DNA of 64,000 nt from NCBI GenBank assembly GCA_017165825.1, contig CM029378.1, forward strand, positions 14,772,812-14,836,811, given 5' to 3'. Of this stretch, positions 10,473 to 23,381 are shown in pieces. This DNA is from Hepsetus odoe. Taxonomy: Eukaryota; Chordata; Actinopteri; Characiformes; Hepsetidae. Position 1 is the first letter of the stretch, and the number at the start of each line of letters is the position of its first letter. The notes beneath the pieces are model-generated. The model saw only the letters and a list, made by a program, of their open reading frames with translations. It had not been told where the DNA came from and did no database searches. The position numbers were made by a program, and so were the translations under genes.

Positions 10473-11160
10473 GTAAACACAAACAGCTTCATATAATGTC
10501 ACTTGGAACTGGGGTTGAAGAAAGTTGGACACCTAACTCAGCTCATCTCTTATCTGTTTGTATATGACAGAGCTCAAGTGAAGGATGGCACACTTTGCCA
10601 GAATCCCTCTGTATCCTGACAACAATGGCCATACAATCAACAATGGCTGCACTGAGCAAACACAGTGCCAGCAGGGAGGGAACTATAATAGGAAAAGTAT
10701 GAGAGAGGCCAGGGACCGCAATTCAAAACAAGTCTGACCTTCAGCATCCGTAAGAAATCAGCTCAGTTCAATTCCCAAGAGAGAACACTGAGTAGCGGCT
10801 ACGTTCTTCCATGTCCTGTGTGAACATCAAGTACACCAGCAGCAGGAGAAAAGAATCAGAGAAAGCAGAGAAATGCAATCTGCCCTTTTTTACAAACTAT
10901 TCCATAACCCTCCTCTCAGTGGCAGCCATGCCATGACTATTTAACTAGCACAGAGAGGCAGAATTATGCTTTGAGGCATGTCTTGCCTCCTCTCCTCTAT
11001 TTCACTCTCTTTATCTATCTCTCTCTATCACTGTTCCTCGTTGTCTTCAAAGCAACAGCCCTGGCTGCAGTTCAATCAGGGCTCGGTGTCTTCCACCACC
11101 TGGCAGGTTAAATGAAGCGAGCCAGGAGATGTTCATACTTTCTACTGTTACATATCCTTC

Positions 11161-11163
<3 letters not shown>

Positions 11164-11199
<36 letters not shown>
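11164..11199. repeat. (CT)n microsatellite
   Basis: About 18 CT units. Confidence 0.95.
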
Positions 11200-11202
<3 letters not shown>

Positions 11203-11480
11203 CTCACTACTGCCCTCCTAGCCTTGTACGCATCAGTTAACTTATCATTCATTCTTCAATCTTTCTCCATCGCCTTTCTTTACTGCTTTTCTGAAGGCGA
11301 CCTACAGATTATACAGTATATCTTTGTCTCTGAGGCATGTACTGATAGGGACATAGAAACATATTTTCCTTAAACATATATTTAATACCGTTGTCATTTT
11401 CACCAGAGGAGGAAACAACAAACTTAACAAACCAGTATGAACTAACTGATAATAATAATGACGTTATTAGATATAGAAGA

Positions 11481-11481
<1 letters not shown>

Positions 11482-11543
<62 letters not shown>
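11482..11543. repeat. (AT)n microsatellite
   Basis: About 31 pure AT units. Confidence 0.95.
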
Positions 11544-11547
<4 letters not shown>

Positions 11548-12358
11548 TTACTTAAGTGTAATTCTCTAGTCAAGCAGTATTTGACCAGAGAGGAGAAAAT
11601 ACAAGAAAGAATGACCTTAAAATTAAAAGTAGTCTAGACTGTTTTGAAAGATAGCAGGTGATACCAACACTGAGTTTAACACTACAGCTAATGTTTAACA
11701 GCATATGTTGGCATTACAACCAAGCTTCATAATAAATCACTGTATCTTTGTTTTTCCAGCAAAAATATAAAGAAATAAGACATGGCTCAATACAAGAGAT
11801 GTATTTATCTAGCCATCCATCCATGTCCGTGGTCTAATCCACTACTAATGTAAGACACCAAAACAGTAGTCTGATCAATGCAGGATGCACTTCTAACATC
11901 TGCAAATACCTGTGAATGGTTGTTATCGATTCCAGGTGACTCGAACACAAATTAGCGAGATGAAGAGCTCAGATGAGGCAAGCTGGCACAATCCAGTGTC
12001 ATCAGTACTTCTGGCCAAATAGCACCTCGGTGGCTCTATTACTTCCAAGAGCTCCTCAATCTGGCCTTGAAAAGACGGACCCATCGGATATGAAGAACAG
12101 CATTTATTGCTTTAGATGTCATCCCAACACTTTAACCAGGGCCCTGGTAGCTCCGCAAATGCTTCTCACTCTCAGGCATAAGCTGGTCTAAAGTAATTCA
12201 TTTATATTTCTACAGTAAACCAATGCACAAAAAAAAACAGGTATCCAACAAGAAGAATAAATAAGTCAAGAGCTGCCAGCAACTCTGCATAATCTGCAGT
12301 CAAATCCATTTACATTAATGTGAACAAGTGATGACAATGAATGACACATACATTCACT

Positions 12359-12391
12359 AAAAAATACTGAAAAAATACTGAAAAAATACTG
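12359..12391. repeat. Three tandem AAAAAATACTG units
   Basis: An 11-base unit repeated three times without mismatch. Confidence 0.85.
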
Positions 12392-13149
12392 CGAGGTAAG
12401 AACCCAAAAGCAATATCCAACTGCAACAGACATTCGTTGAGTATTCTAAAAGCTTCCGTCTGCTTCATTTTAATGCTAAAATAACACAAACATAACGAAA
12501 CTATAAATTTCACTAGCTACAATCAGCCAAGATGCCCTAAAGAAATAAGAAATGGGCTATCATTATTATCATTATTATTATTATTAAAGACAAGAACAAC
12601 AATAATAAAAATACTAATAATACATTTTATTATTTAGTCTGTACAGCATACACTGAAAATTGTCCACTTTCCTGCTCCTTGACATGAGTGATGGCCATTA
12701 AATTGACAGTATGTGCTGCACTCATTGTTATTGTCATGACCACCAGAAAATGGCTGCCCTTCAACTGTCTCCTGTCTGCCTCCAGCTGTGGGCAAAAAAG
12801 ACTGCAGCAACAATCCTGCAGGAAAGCATCACAAAAATCTTTCACAATAAGGAACTACTGGTACACTACTGTTATACTACAAAATTGTGTGAGAGAGAGA
12901 GAAAGAAGATGAAGGAAAATAAGAGAAGCAATGTAATTCATGGAGGCTTACTAAGGAGTTCATGAACACTAGTGTTTTTAGAGCAAATGCAGGGCCTTCG
13001 TTTGGGGCCAGGAGAGAAATGAGCAGAGCATGTGGCAGAGAAGAGGGACTGTCTGAGTGAGAGAACCCATGCTCAGAGACAACCTGTCACACCCTTCACT
13101 CGAGTCTGTCATCCTGACTCCAGAGACAAATAGGCTGAGGGAGGGAGGC

Positions 13150-13321
<172 letters not shown>

Positions 13322-15368
13322 CAAAAGTGAATTGGGTCTGGCCTGGTGTCTCTAGCTGTCAATCGCAGTATATCATACTCCAGCTAAAGGCTGCGTTTAG
13401 AAACGAGATAAAATACAGCAGCTACTATTGTCTTGACAGTGTGAAGAAGCCTCACTCATACTCAATAAATAGATGCTCATGTGTGTCCCAGGAGAATGTG
13501 AATGCTGCAAGAATGATACATATTTGTAAAAGCCTTAAGGAAAGGTCTACTGCAGGGGCATTAGTCTCAGAAACATGAACACGTTGTCTACAATGTCAAA
13601 GCTAATTCAGTAAGCAGTGTTATGTAAATTCACTTTACTTTCAGTCCCCAAACAATCTCAGCTCTCAAGGTGAAAACTTGCACAATAAACACTTACAAAT
13701 ACATCTCACGAAAGCAGACAAGGGGTATTAACTGGCATGATGGTCTAGCCTTTTCATTTTTTGTTTAACTTCCAAATTAGCTCAAATCGTTTCTACTGTT
13801 GAAGAACGCTTGTCACTTTTGTGAACTCAGGCAAATCAACGGGAGCTCCTAAGTGTGAACAATGGCATTGTGTACAAACGAGAGGGCAAATCGGCTTTGC
13901 TGGAAGCTGAAATGAGTCTGTGCTCGTTGCCAAGCAGCAGGGGGTGTCTGAGGCTGATACCTTCCCTGTTAGCACTGGATCCTTGAAGGATTTTTAAAGA
14001 TTAAGAGGAGCTCATTCTAGCCTAAACGTCTCTCTTGCTGAACCACCAGTAGTGATAAGATACTGAGCATGCACACCAAAAGTTCAAGAGAGGCGTTCTC
14101 TTCACAAGGATATGAAATGTAACAACTTTAGCAAACCCACCCTGCCAATAAACAGAAAAGATTGAGCCCTCTTTGATAAATTGGTAATGACTTAAATATA
14201 AGTACGATTTGCAATGAACCAGACTTTATCTCTTATAGCTTATCTAAAATTATGATTTTTTTTTAACTTTTGGTGAAATGTTGATTATGGAACACGTGTA
14301 CTTAATATCATCTCATTCTATTAATTTTACTAAAGAGATCAATGTAGTGCATGGTGGGTTGTGGTGGTGCAAAATCTGCCTATAAAGCTCAGTTTTACAC
14401 TACTGAGTGTGGCCACCACATCCTATTTAGTCAATCAGGCAAGAGCAAGCAAATCCTAGACACAGATTATATACAAGGCATTCTCTGAATGTAGAGAGGG
14501 AAAATAAAGGTTTATTTAATTTGACATCAGTTTTTCTTAATAATGAAAATAATGTTATCTGAATTTATACAATTAATTCCCACTAATTATGTCAGGCTAA
14601 ATGAATTTTTGGTGAGAAAAGTTTTATGTAACATGTTGCAGCTTCTAAGTGAAAATCTTCAGAGGTTAGATTATAGCTTTGTTGCTCCAATAGTTAGTTT
14701 GCTTGCAATATTGCATTTTCATGAAGAGTTCGGACTCAGTGTAAGTCAATAAAACATATCCCTTATCCAGAGCTGTGTAGATGGTAAGTATTTCATCTGG
14801 AGTGCTATCAAATTTGCTATAGAGAAATTGGTTTTGCCAACGTGCCAGCAGAACATGCCAGCAATCTGTCATTTCTGCATGCTTCTCTTGTGTACACACG
14901 TTGGCTGATATTGCCTGGATATCCTTCCACATGCTCCATATGTTGGGGCAATTTCCACCCCAACAAATAGTCTTATGCATCTCTCAGCAATGCACATGGG
15001 GTTAGCGCTGTGCCAGCAAAGGCTGGTAGCAAAGACCATGGGGTCTCTTGGTCAGGACAGAGAATTAAAATGGCTGAGCACTGATACTATAAGCTGTGTA
15101 ACAAACATTGAACACATAGTTTTATTTCTGACATAACTTCTTATGTAAAACTTGTAAAAACTCTGGTAACATTAGGCACATAAATTGAGACTGACAGGCT
15201 ACAACCTTGAACAGATTCACACACAGTTGCAGTTTTCAACCCTTTCATGTTTTCCACCTTTTGTTTCAGGCATGTCTTTTTATTCTCTCATCAATCTACA
15301 CACTTCTCCACAGTGACTAAGCAAGAGTTTCAGAGTGTTTTGTTATGTGTTAAAATAAAGAACTAGTA

Positions 15369-16885
15369 CAGTTAGGGCCATAAACATTTGGACAGAGACA
15401 GCTTTTTTCTAATTTTGGTTCTGTATGCATAAAAATTTGAGGAACTAAATAATTTTTTAATACAATCCATTCATTTCATGGGCTCAAAAGTAATTGGACA
15501 AATTGAATAACTGAAAATGTTAATTTCTAATACTTGGTTGAAAACCCTTTGCTGGCAACGACAGCCTGAAGTCTAGAACTCATGGACATCACCAGATGCT
15601 GCGTTTCCTCCTTTTTAATCCTCTGCCAGGCCTTTACTGCAGCAGCTTTCAGTTGCTGTTTGTTTGTGTGTCTTTCTGTCCGAAGTTTAGTCTTCAACAA
15701 GTAAATGCTGCTTAGTTGGGTTCAGATCAGGTGACTGACTTGGCCATTCAAGAATATTCCACTTCTTTGCTTAAATAAACTCCTGGGTTGCTTCTGCTGT
15801 GTGTTTTGGGTCATTGTCCATCTGTATTATGAAATGATGAAAGGTTTGACTGCATTTAGCTGGATTTGAGCAGACAGAGTGTCTTTGAACACCTCAGAAT
15901 TCATTTGGTTGCTTCTGTCCTGTGTCACATCATCGATAAACACTAGCGTCCCAGTGCCACTGGCAGCCATCACACTGCCTCCGCCATGTTTTACAGATGA
16001 TGTGGTATGCTTTGGATCATGAGCTGTTCCAAGCCTTCTCCATAATCTTCTCTTGCCATCATTCTGGAAGAGGTTGATCCTGGTTTCATCTTTCCAAAGA
16101 ATGTTTTTCCAGAACTGTGCTGGCTTTTCTAAGATGCTTTTTAGCAAAGTCCAATCTAACCTTTCTATTCTTGAGGCTTATGAGTGGCTGCACCTTGCAG
16201 TGCACTCCGTGTATTTACTTTCATGCAGTCTTCTCTTAATGGTAGACTTGGATATCGATGCACCTGCCTCCTGGAGAGTGTTGTTCACTTGGTTCGCTGT
16301 TGTGAAGGAGTTTCTCTTCACCATGGAAATTATTCTGCGATCACCCACCACTGTTGTCTTCCGTGGACGTCCAGGTCTTTTTGCATTGCTGAGTTCACCA
16401 GCGCTTTCTTTCTCAGGATGTACCAAACTGTAGATTTTGCTACTCCTAATATTGTAGCAATTTCTTGAATGGTTTTTTTTTGTTTTCGCACCTTAAGGAT
16501 GGCTTGTTTCACCTGCATAGAGAGCTCCTTCGACCGCATGTTGTCTGATAACAGCAAAACAGCACCACACCTCAAATCAGCTCCAGGCCTTTTATCTGAT
16601 TAATTGATAATGACATAACGAAGGAACTGCCCACACCTGCCCATAAAATAGCCTCTGAGTCAATTGTCCAATTACTTTTGGTCCCTTTATAAAGAGTGTG
16701 GCACAAGTTAAGGAGCTGGAACTTCTAAATCCTTCATCCAGTTGGAATGTGGATACCTCAAATGAAAGCTAAGAGTATACAAAATATGTGCATGTCCATT
16801 ATATTACTAGAATTGGAATATGTTTCAGTAAACAGGTACAAAAACAAAACCAGTGTCAGTGTCCAAATATACATGGACCTAACTG
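15369..16885 (-). mobile_element. Tc1-like DNA transposon with both terminal inverted repeats
   Basis: The left end is CAGTTAGGGCCATAAACATT and the right end, reverse-complemented, CAGTTAGGTCCATGTATATT. Both ends are flanked by TA (15367-15368 and 16886-16887), the Tc1/mariner target duplication. The 1.5 kb length is typical of an almost complete element. A transposase remnant lies inside on the minus strand. The matched ends with a broken coding frame mean the copy is inactive by itself. Confidence 0.92.
15720..16540 (-). pseudogene. Tc1-like transposase, frameshifted
   Basis: On the minus strand three open segments in successive order spell a Tc1 transposase. First comes an N-terminal helix-turn-helix with TIQEIATILGVAKSTVWYI. 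Next is a GRPRK segment with a second DNA-binding helix (GASISKSTIKRRL). Last is the catalytic core with WKDETRINLF (first Asp), DPKHTTSSVKHGGGSVMA and LVFIDDVTQDRSNQMNSEV. Beyond 15827 the second-Asp motif MDNDPKHTA and the SQSPDLNP motif follow in another frame. Frameshifts occur near 16400 and 16170, a few residues are missing after GGGSVMA, and in-frame stops are present. The protein would move Tc1 elements by cut-and-paste if intact; it is not. Confidence 0.88.
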
Positions 16886-16939
16886 TATATAAGTAATCTA
16901 CTTAAGTAAGCAATTGATCTTACATGTATGTTTCTTCTA

Positions 16940-17660
16940 GCTGTAATCCTTGAGATAATTGTCTTTAGGACTGCAAGACAGAATTGTGCCAAGACTCAGA
17001 ATTGGAAAAAAAAAAACAGAAAAACTTCCTACAGCTTTGAAAGTGCCAAAAAACCATGGTCATCTCCATCATTCCCAACGGCAAGAGACTTGGAACCAAC
17101 AACTGTCTTCCTAGGTCCAGCTACTCACACAGACTGAGTAGCTGTCATGCTGTCAGACATGATGGTGATAGTCTCATGCTGGGGATTGATAGCACAATGC
17201 TAAGCAAAACCTCTTCCAGGGTATTCAGGGTCTCAGGCTAAAGCAGGGGTGTCAAACTCCAGTACTGGAGGGCCGGCGTTCAACCCAGTTTGGTAGTTTC
17301 CCTCCTCAAACACACTCACTACACCTGCCACTAAGTGTGAACCAGATGTGTTAAAGGAGGGAATTCACCAAAATGTGGACTCCAGGACTGGAGTTTGACA
17401 CCCCTGGGCTAAGGGGTGTGCCTATTTTTTAACAGGACAAGGATCTGAAGCATTCCACGAAGAAAGCACAGAAATAACTTCAGGGAAACTCTGAAAGGTC
17501 TGGAGTTGGATTCAGTACCTGACATCTCCAGAACATTTCTGGAGAGACCTGAAAATGACTTTGAAACAATGTTCCACATCTAAACTGGTTGAGCTTGGAA
17601 GATTCATCCAAGAAGAGTGCCAAAGTTAAGGGTATTATTTGTAGTCTGATGAGGAAGAAG
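16940..17660 (+). pseudogene. Tc1-like transposase remnant, plus orientation, interrupted
   Basis: Nucleotide phrases typical of Tc1 transposase genes appear in order. These are AACCATGGTCATCTCCATCA followed by GGAACCAACAACTGTCTTCC, then CTCATGCTGGGGATTG, then ACAAGGATCTGAAGCATTCC, and lastly AACATTTCTGGAGAGACCTG (coding HFWRDLK-like residues) near the C-terminus. Large internal parts are missing, stops are frequent and no terminal repeats are evident. A small MITE is inserted at 17244. Confidence 0.75.
17244..17406. mobile_element. hAT-like MITE with 8 bp target duplication
   Basis: This 163 bp element begins CAGGGGTGTCAAACTCCAGT and ends with its inverse ACTGGAGTTTGACACCCCTG, long terminal inverted repeats common in fish genomes. 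The flanks GGCTAAAG (17236-17243) and GGCTAAGG (17407-17414) match at 7 of 8 bases, the duplication length of hAT transposons. It carries no coding capacity. It is inserted in the Tc1 remnant and is therefore younger. Confidence 0.85.
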
Positions 17661-18670
17661 TGAACCCTTTTTAAGACGAACATTAAAAATAAAATTTTAA
17701 AAAAGGGCTTCAAAGGGTCTGAAATATCTCCATGCGCAGTACGACCCTGCACTGCATAAAATATATAAGCACAGTCAAGGCTCTAATCTTGTTTTAAATG
17801 TAATGATGTTTCATTTTGATTATTTCCTTTGATATCTATCTTAATTTAGTTTAGTTTTTGCATCAACAAACTACTTGGAGGTAAAAATACTGACAGTGCT
17901 TACTTTGCAAAAAGGTTTTTTAACTCTTTAACTCTTTAACTTCAAGTGTTTCCTGACCATGATCCTTGAAGCCCACTGACTTGCAGATTTTAGTGTTTTC
18001 TTTGCTTCCTGCACATCCAGTTCAACCCAGGAATGGGTAGTTAATTAGATCAGAGGTATGGGCACCATGGAAAACTCTCTAGATTGCATAATTTGGAAGG
18101 CTCTAGGACCTATGGATGGGAAATAAATTAACGATTAAGTATAACTTGCGTTTCCATCACCAGATGGAACTAACGTGAAACCAAAAGAGTAAGAGGTGAA
18201 AAGGCACACTGGCTAAACGTACAAACGTGCTACATTTGTAATAAACATGCCCACTCATGGAGTAATACAGTCTCTAAAGAGATTTCTCCCCCCTTGCTGA
18301 TTATGCATCTTAATACTTAAAGAAATTTCTGAAAAACTACAAGGGTTTTGGAACTTCTAGGACACTGGATATTTAATGTATACATTTATTTTATGCAACA
18401 TCAGTGTTCATGTTAGCAGTCAGGCTATAGTTGTATGATGTATTTGCATAAAGCATGCTGAGTATTACAACAACAGTGATGGATGAAAACACGAAAACAA
18501 TCTAAATTGTAAATTATCTTAAAAAAAGCCTGCAATGCTGTATATCTATATGGGTAGTCTCATACACCCCTTTACCTATTAAGTGCTAAGGCACCGAGCT
18601 AAACCATTATCATTTGGCCATTAATAAGGAATACTTTAGACTTCCATGAGTTTAGTTTATCCTCACTCAC

Positions 18671-18804
18671 CCTGCCAACACAATGAAGAAGTCTAGCCGG
18701 TTCCAGGTATCTCCAAGGTAACACTTCTTGCCAAAGATGCCCAGTGCTACCATCTTAATAACCATCTCCACGGCAAAAAAGGCAAAGATGAAGTCATCAA
18801 AGTC
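18671..18804 (-). CDS. cacna1g: Cav3 T-type calcium channel alpha-1 exon: S2 and most of S3 of domain I
   Basis: On the minus strand a strong acceptor (T-run, CCC, TTTTAG) is followed in phase 0 by 44 codons and two bases, then a GTGAGT donor. The first residues are DFDDFIFAFFAVEMVIKM, the S2 helix with its Glu and Lys countercharge residues. After these come ALGIFGKKCYLGDTWNRL, the S2-S3 loop, and DFFIVLA, the start of S3 with its conserved Asp. This arrangement is nearly invariant in vertebrate Cav3 channels. The neighbouring S1 exon ends in phase 0, so the joint reads KILE-DFDD, and the downstream exon supplies the missing G of a Gly codon. The first residue is Asp where I recall Ala in mammalian Cav3.1, a mild substitution. 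Nothing suggests decay of the gene. Confidence 0.95.
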
Positions 18805-19052
18805 CTAAAAGGGAAAAAAATACATTCAAATAGTTAGCACTAAACTCTTCTACTGCAGAATTAGCAAAACTTTCTTCATTCAGATCAAAGTACAGGGGAC
18901 AATGGCTCTGATTCTTGCTGAATTAGCAATATCACAAACAAATATGTGGCTACAAGAAACTTCACGGTGGCATATAGAGGAGGGAACTACTTTCTGCTTT
19001 AACTTTCACAGCATGGGGTTTGTTTGTTTGTTAGAGTGTGAGAGTGTGAGAG

Positions 19053-19056
<4 letters not shown>

Positions 19057-19130
<74 letters not shown>
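19057..19130. repeat. (TG)n microsatellite
   Basis: About 37 uninterrupted TG units. In the transcript it is a CA tract starting roughly 250 nt upstream of... the S2-S3 exon side of intron 2. Confidence 0.95.
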
Positions 19131-19131
<1 letters not shown>

Positions 19132-20584
19132 AGGTGTGTGTGTGCATCCACAAGCTGACCAGGCCCTTCTGCGATGCCCTGTTCAAAATGTTCTCTACAG
19201 GAAACGCCTTGTTCATTTATTCATGATAAACACAGTTTTCAAGGAACACAGTGAAACAGATCTGCATGTAGGTACCCTGCACATGATTAATTAATGCAAA
19301 GCAGGCCAATTAAGAGAAAAAGTGAGTTTATAGCAGAAATTATTAAGTCTCATTTACTTTCTCCTCTGGCATATTTGCTCACAGTGCCAATTTATTTTCC
19401 ACTGACTTTATATGATATTCCATATGAAGATGAAAGATCAAGCCAGGACATAATTTCAACACAGTGTGGAAAAAATATATATCACTTATTCACAAAAACG
19501 CTTGTGTGCAATGATGTGAGATACAGATAAATAATACTGGATAATAGGCTTGAACGAATGAAGTTTCCTGAACAGAAAAGGGAAGAATTTCATTTTGAAA
19601 GTAACAACAGCATCAGGTCAGTATAGAACATTGAGTGCTTTCCTGGAGAAGTCACTAAATAGATGAACAAAGTGATTTCAGTTAGGTGTTCTTCTAATTT
19701 TGTCAGACTTGGATTGTTCTATTAAGCTGAATGTTTGCATTTTTCAGTGTGGTTTGCTACAAAAAATCAACAGATAATATACAGACTGGTCGACTGTATA
19801 GTATCAACAATAAATCAGCTCTGCCTAAATGAACTTTCTGCACAGGCAGAGATGAAAGAGTCTAGCCAGCTGGTGCTCTTGTTAATCACATGTGAAATGG
19901 TCGAAGGCACTTGGGCTAGTCTGCCCTCACTGACCCCTTCCATTCCCTGAAGGGTAATTGTCATCGCATGGGAAATGCACCTGGGTTTTCCAAGCCAGCA
20001 GGAGCATTAACAAGGGAATCCCTCCAGCCAAGATGGCTTTGGAATGCAGGAAACAATCAACTGTAAGTTGCAGTGACTAAGCATATTGTCATCTCTGCAA
20101 CATTTTATCCACCTTCACTCAGTGTGTCACAGAGCCAATGCCTTTTTCTATAGGGAACATTGCTGAGAGTCAGAAAAAGTATGGCGACATTTAACATGAC
20201 TGCTCTGAGAGCAATGCTTTTGAAATAAATGCTGCTGTTGGTCATGTTGTGTCAGAACATAAAATGTATAAGTATAGGACAAGGTACATATGCATGCTAA
20301 CCGTTCATTTTTCTTACCACAAACTGCTACACTCGACTGCTCATTTTTTTTTATCCCTTAATTCCTGAAAGAAGTCAAAATAAACAAATGAGACAAGTAT
20401 TCTTCACATATCCTGGAAAACCAAGGAACCTAGGATTAGCGGTTAATTTGAAGGTGGAACTAAAGTCTGATGTTCTGAATGAATGGGAAGAAAATAAAGT
20501 GTGTTTGTGCCCTGTTTTCTTTTGTTTTTTAAACAAGGTTCAATTGAAGTCTGATCTTCAGATTAGATATTTGAGGAAGTGTGT

Positions 20585-20990
20585 CATGGCATGAACAAAA
20601 CAGATTTCCAAGAAATCCTTAGAATAATAGGTTTTGATCAGACTGGGAAAAGTTACAAAACCATTTCAAAAGATTCCGTCCAGAGTGAGACAGACTGTGA
20701 ACAAAAATGGAGAGAATTCACAAACATTGTTACCCGTCTCAGGAGTGGATGCCAAACAAAGATCAGTCCAAGAGCAATATGTGTAATAATTGGCAAGTTT
20801 ACACAAGAGCCCAGAGTGACTTCTCAGCACCTACAGACCACATTGGCTGCTGCTCAGGTTCATGGGTACATCATCAGGAGAACACTTAACAAACAATGCT
20901 GTACATAAACAGTGTTGCAAGGAGGAAGCCAGTGCTCTATAAAAAACACATTCCTGCCCGTCTAAAGATCAACTGGATGAAACAAAACAT
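20585..20990 (+). mobile_element. Tc1-like transposon fragment
   Basis: It contains GGTTTTGATCAGACTGGGAA, AAGTTACAAAACCATTTCAA, CACCTACAGACCACATTGGC, CATCATCAGGAGAACACTTA and TTGCAAGGAGGAAGCCAGTG. These are phrases of a Tc1 transposase middle region found in many fish. Both ends are lost and no terminal repeats are seen. Confidence 0.7.
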
Positions 20991-21400
20991 AACAACAATA
21001 AAAATATTTTGCGGAAAAATGAGAGCAAAATAGATTTTTTTTCATTCGAATGCGAACAGTTAGGTAAGGAAGAGTAAAGGTAGTTAGCAGTGCTACCTGC
21101 TTTAACAAAGAACACGATGATGAAAAAAAAAAGCACAGCCCTGAGGTTTCGTAATGTAACAAACAAACTGCTATAGTTTTATAATAACTTTGATGAGAAT
21201 ATTAATAGTTTTAAGGTCTTATGCTCAGTTCCTGCAGAGACTTTTCCATTCAAATTCATCAATCAACAACACTGACTGAACTAATAAACAGGTTAAAATA
21301 AAATAGTAAATCCTGTGAAAACAACAAATAAAGTATGAAAAATAAGATACAATTAACTGATTAACTGGTAAAACCACTAAATTGCAATATTTAGACTGTT

Positions 21401-21742
21401 CGGTACGATGGTACTGTGGGCGGTGCTGTCATCTCACAGCAAGGTCCTGGTTTCAAATCCCAGGCGGGGCAGCCTGGGTCCCTTCTGTGTGAAGTCTGCA
21501 TCATCTTTCCATGGGTTTCCTCCAGGAGTTCCAGTTTCCTCCCACTGTCCAAAGACATGTATGTCAGCTGGACTGGAGATGCTAAATTGTCTCCTAGGTG
21601 TGAATGTGTTTGTGTGTCTGCCCTGACTGGCAACCTGTCCAGGATGTTTCTCTATATTTCTCTGCATCTGTTGAGATAGACTCAAGCACCCCCTGCAAAC
21701 TTACTCAGGTTGCGCAGTTGTGATGATGAGAGAATGAATGAG
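21401..21742 (+). mobile_element. DANA-like tRNA-derived SINE
   Basis: It has an A-box-like GGCGGTGCTGTCATCTCACA and the B box TGGTTTCAAATCCCAGGC. These are followed by the characteristic TGAAGTCTGCATCATCTTTC, ATGGGTTTCCTCCAGGAGTT, TTTCCTCCCACTGTCCAAAG and ACATGTATGTCAGCTGGACT series known from zebrafish DANA and its relatives. The copy is diverged. This family is distinct from the other SINEs of the window. Confidence 0.75.
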
Positions 21743-21749
21743 ATAGAAT

Positions 21750-21915
21750 TGTCTATCCATCTCTCCATTTGTTATCTGAGCCACTCATCTGGCTGCAGCA
21801 TTGCTAAAGCCTATTCCAGCACTAATAGGTAAAAGGCAGGGAAACAGCCTGGACAGGTCCCCAGCCTATCATAATTCAGACGCTCAAACAAACGCATGCA
21901 CACATTGACACTGAG
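21750..21915 (+). repeat. Old fish interspersed repeat fragment
   Basis: It contains AAAGCCTATTCCAGCACTAA, GGCAGGGAAACAGCCTGGAC and AGGTCCCCAGCCTATCATAA. This is the eroded form of a very common fish repeat (tatcccagct...ccctggacaggtcgccag type). Its class is not determined here. Confidence 0.5.
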
Positions 21916-22378
21916 GGGCTATTTTTATAACATCACCTCATGTTCTCAATGGGACTAACTTTACATTTTTGCTTTTAATTACTTCCTAAGCAGTAAAGCA
22001 TTTGACATTTTTTCCTAATTCTGACCAGCTGAGAGCTGATCAAAGCCATGATCTGTGGGATGCAGGTCTTTGTTCTGTTGTCATTCTTGATGCATGTGGA
22101 CATCACTGATTAGCATGTGTGCATGTTTCAGGGCACTTGTTCATCCTCACTGAGGGCAGATATGGGCCACTTACACTAACATATGTAAACCATTAAGACA
22201 AAAATATTGGTTCTGGGCAAAACATTGGTATGAAGCAATAGGATTTGCATTGTGAGCAAAGCCTTTGGAATTTATCAATATATAAAAAGATACTGGCCAA
22301 TATTATCGGTTATCAGGCAATCACATTTCCATACCCTTTAGATCTACATATAATATCCAATATAATAATAATATCCAA

Positions 22379-22487
22379 TTTCTGTGTGTTGACTACTGTA
22401 TTTCTGTGTGTCTTCCATCACTGGTATACACAGCAGTTGCTATGCAGATAAAGCCAAGATTGTATATTAGGAAGGTGCTTATGTTAC
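22379..22487. repeat. Dispersed direct repeat, copy 1 (~108 bp)
   Basis: It runs from TCTGTGTGTTGACTACTGTA to TATATTAGGAAGGTGCTTAT and is repeated almost identically at 23276. It is flanked on both sides by a second short direct repeat, TCTACATATAATATCC, at 22343 and 22491. Confidence 0.85.
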
Positions 22488-23275
22488 ATATCTACATATA
22501 ATATCCGATATACGTGACAAAAGACACTGATCAAAGAAACCTAATCATAGGTTTAAAAGAAAAAAGACTTTCAGAGGGCTTCGTCTTCAAAGCAGTATTC
22601 TGTAGGAACCACCCCTTTCTTATAGTCTGACCATCTTTGCTTGGTTTACATGAACATACAGCATGTTTTTGAACATGGCGTGGTTCAGCAGTTCTCTAAA
22701 AAAACAGTGCAGACTTGGGGAACCCCTCAACACAGCACACAGCCTGCCAGCGAGCCTTAATGATTCAGTATTCTTCCACACATCTATCTCCTTCAGCCGT
22801 TTTCTCTTTTTGCTTTTCTTCCTCTTCCCCTTTCATTCCCTCCTCTCTTAGGCTGCATTGTCCCAGCTATCTCTTTCAAATTCCTCCCCCTTCCTTTTTC
22901 TCCACCATCTCATCCATCCATTTCTATTAAAGACTTGTCATCCCTCTCTTTCATATCGTCTGCCAGGCGTTTAAAAATAGCCGTAGTCGGTGGGGAGAGT
23001 TGCATGTGGTGTGACTGAAGGCGAGAGAGTTCATCTGTGTGCTGCGATCTTTTCAGCACTGAATAAATCTTCTCATGGTGTCCCCTTTGTTGTCCGAGCA
23101 GCTTAGTCGTTTATTGCCTGCGCAATGAGTTTGATAGGATTATGCCTTTGCTGGCATAGAAGGTTATTCTGGTGCGAATGATGTCCTCGCTCTACTGCAT
23201 TTACATCCATCCGAACACACCCAGGCCTCATGCAGTGTGGAAAAGCATATGGCCACCGCTCTCTCTCTACTGTTT

Positions 23276-23381
23276 TTCTGTGTGTTGACTACTGTATTTC
23301 TGTGTCTTCCATCACTTGTATACACAGCAGTTGCTATGCAGATAAAGCCAAGACTGTATATTAGGAATTTGCTTATGTTAC
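23276..23381. repeat. Dispersed direct repeat, copy 2 (~106 bp)
   Basis: It matches the copy at 22379 apart from a two-base indel in the GTGTGTC stretch and a few substitutions. The flanking sequence is unrelated, so the duplicated part has sharp borders. Confidence 0.85.

Noticed and set aside
14666..14980. 104-codon open frame rich in Trp and Cys on the minus strand
   Set aside because: It looked protein-like at first, but I cannot place it in any family, no splice or promoter context supports it, and it overlaps no known element.
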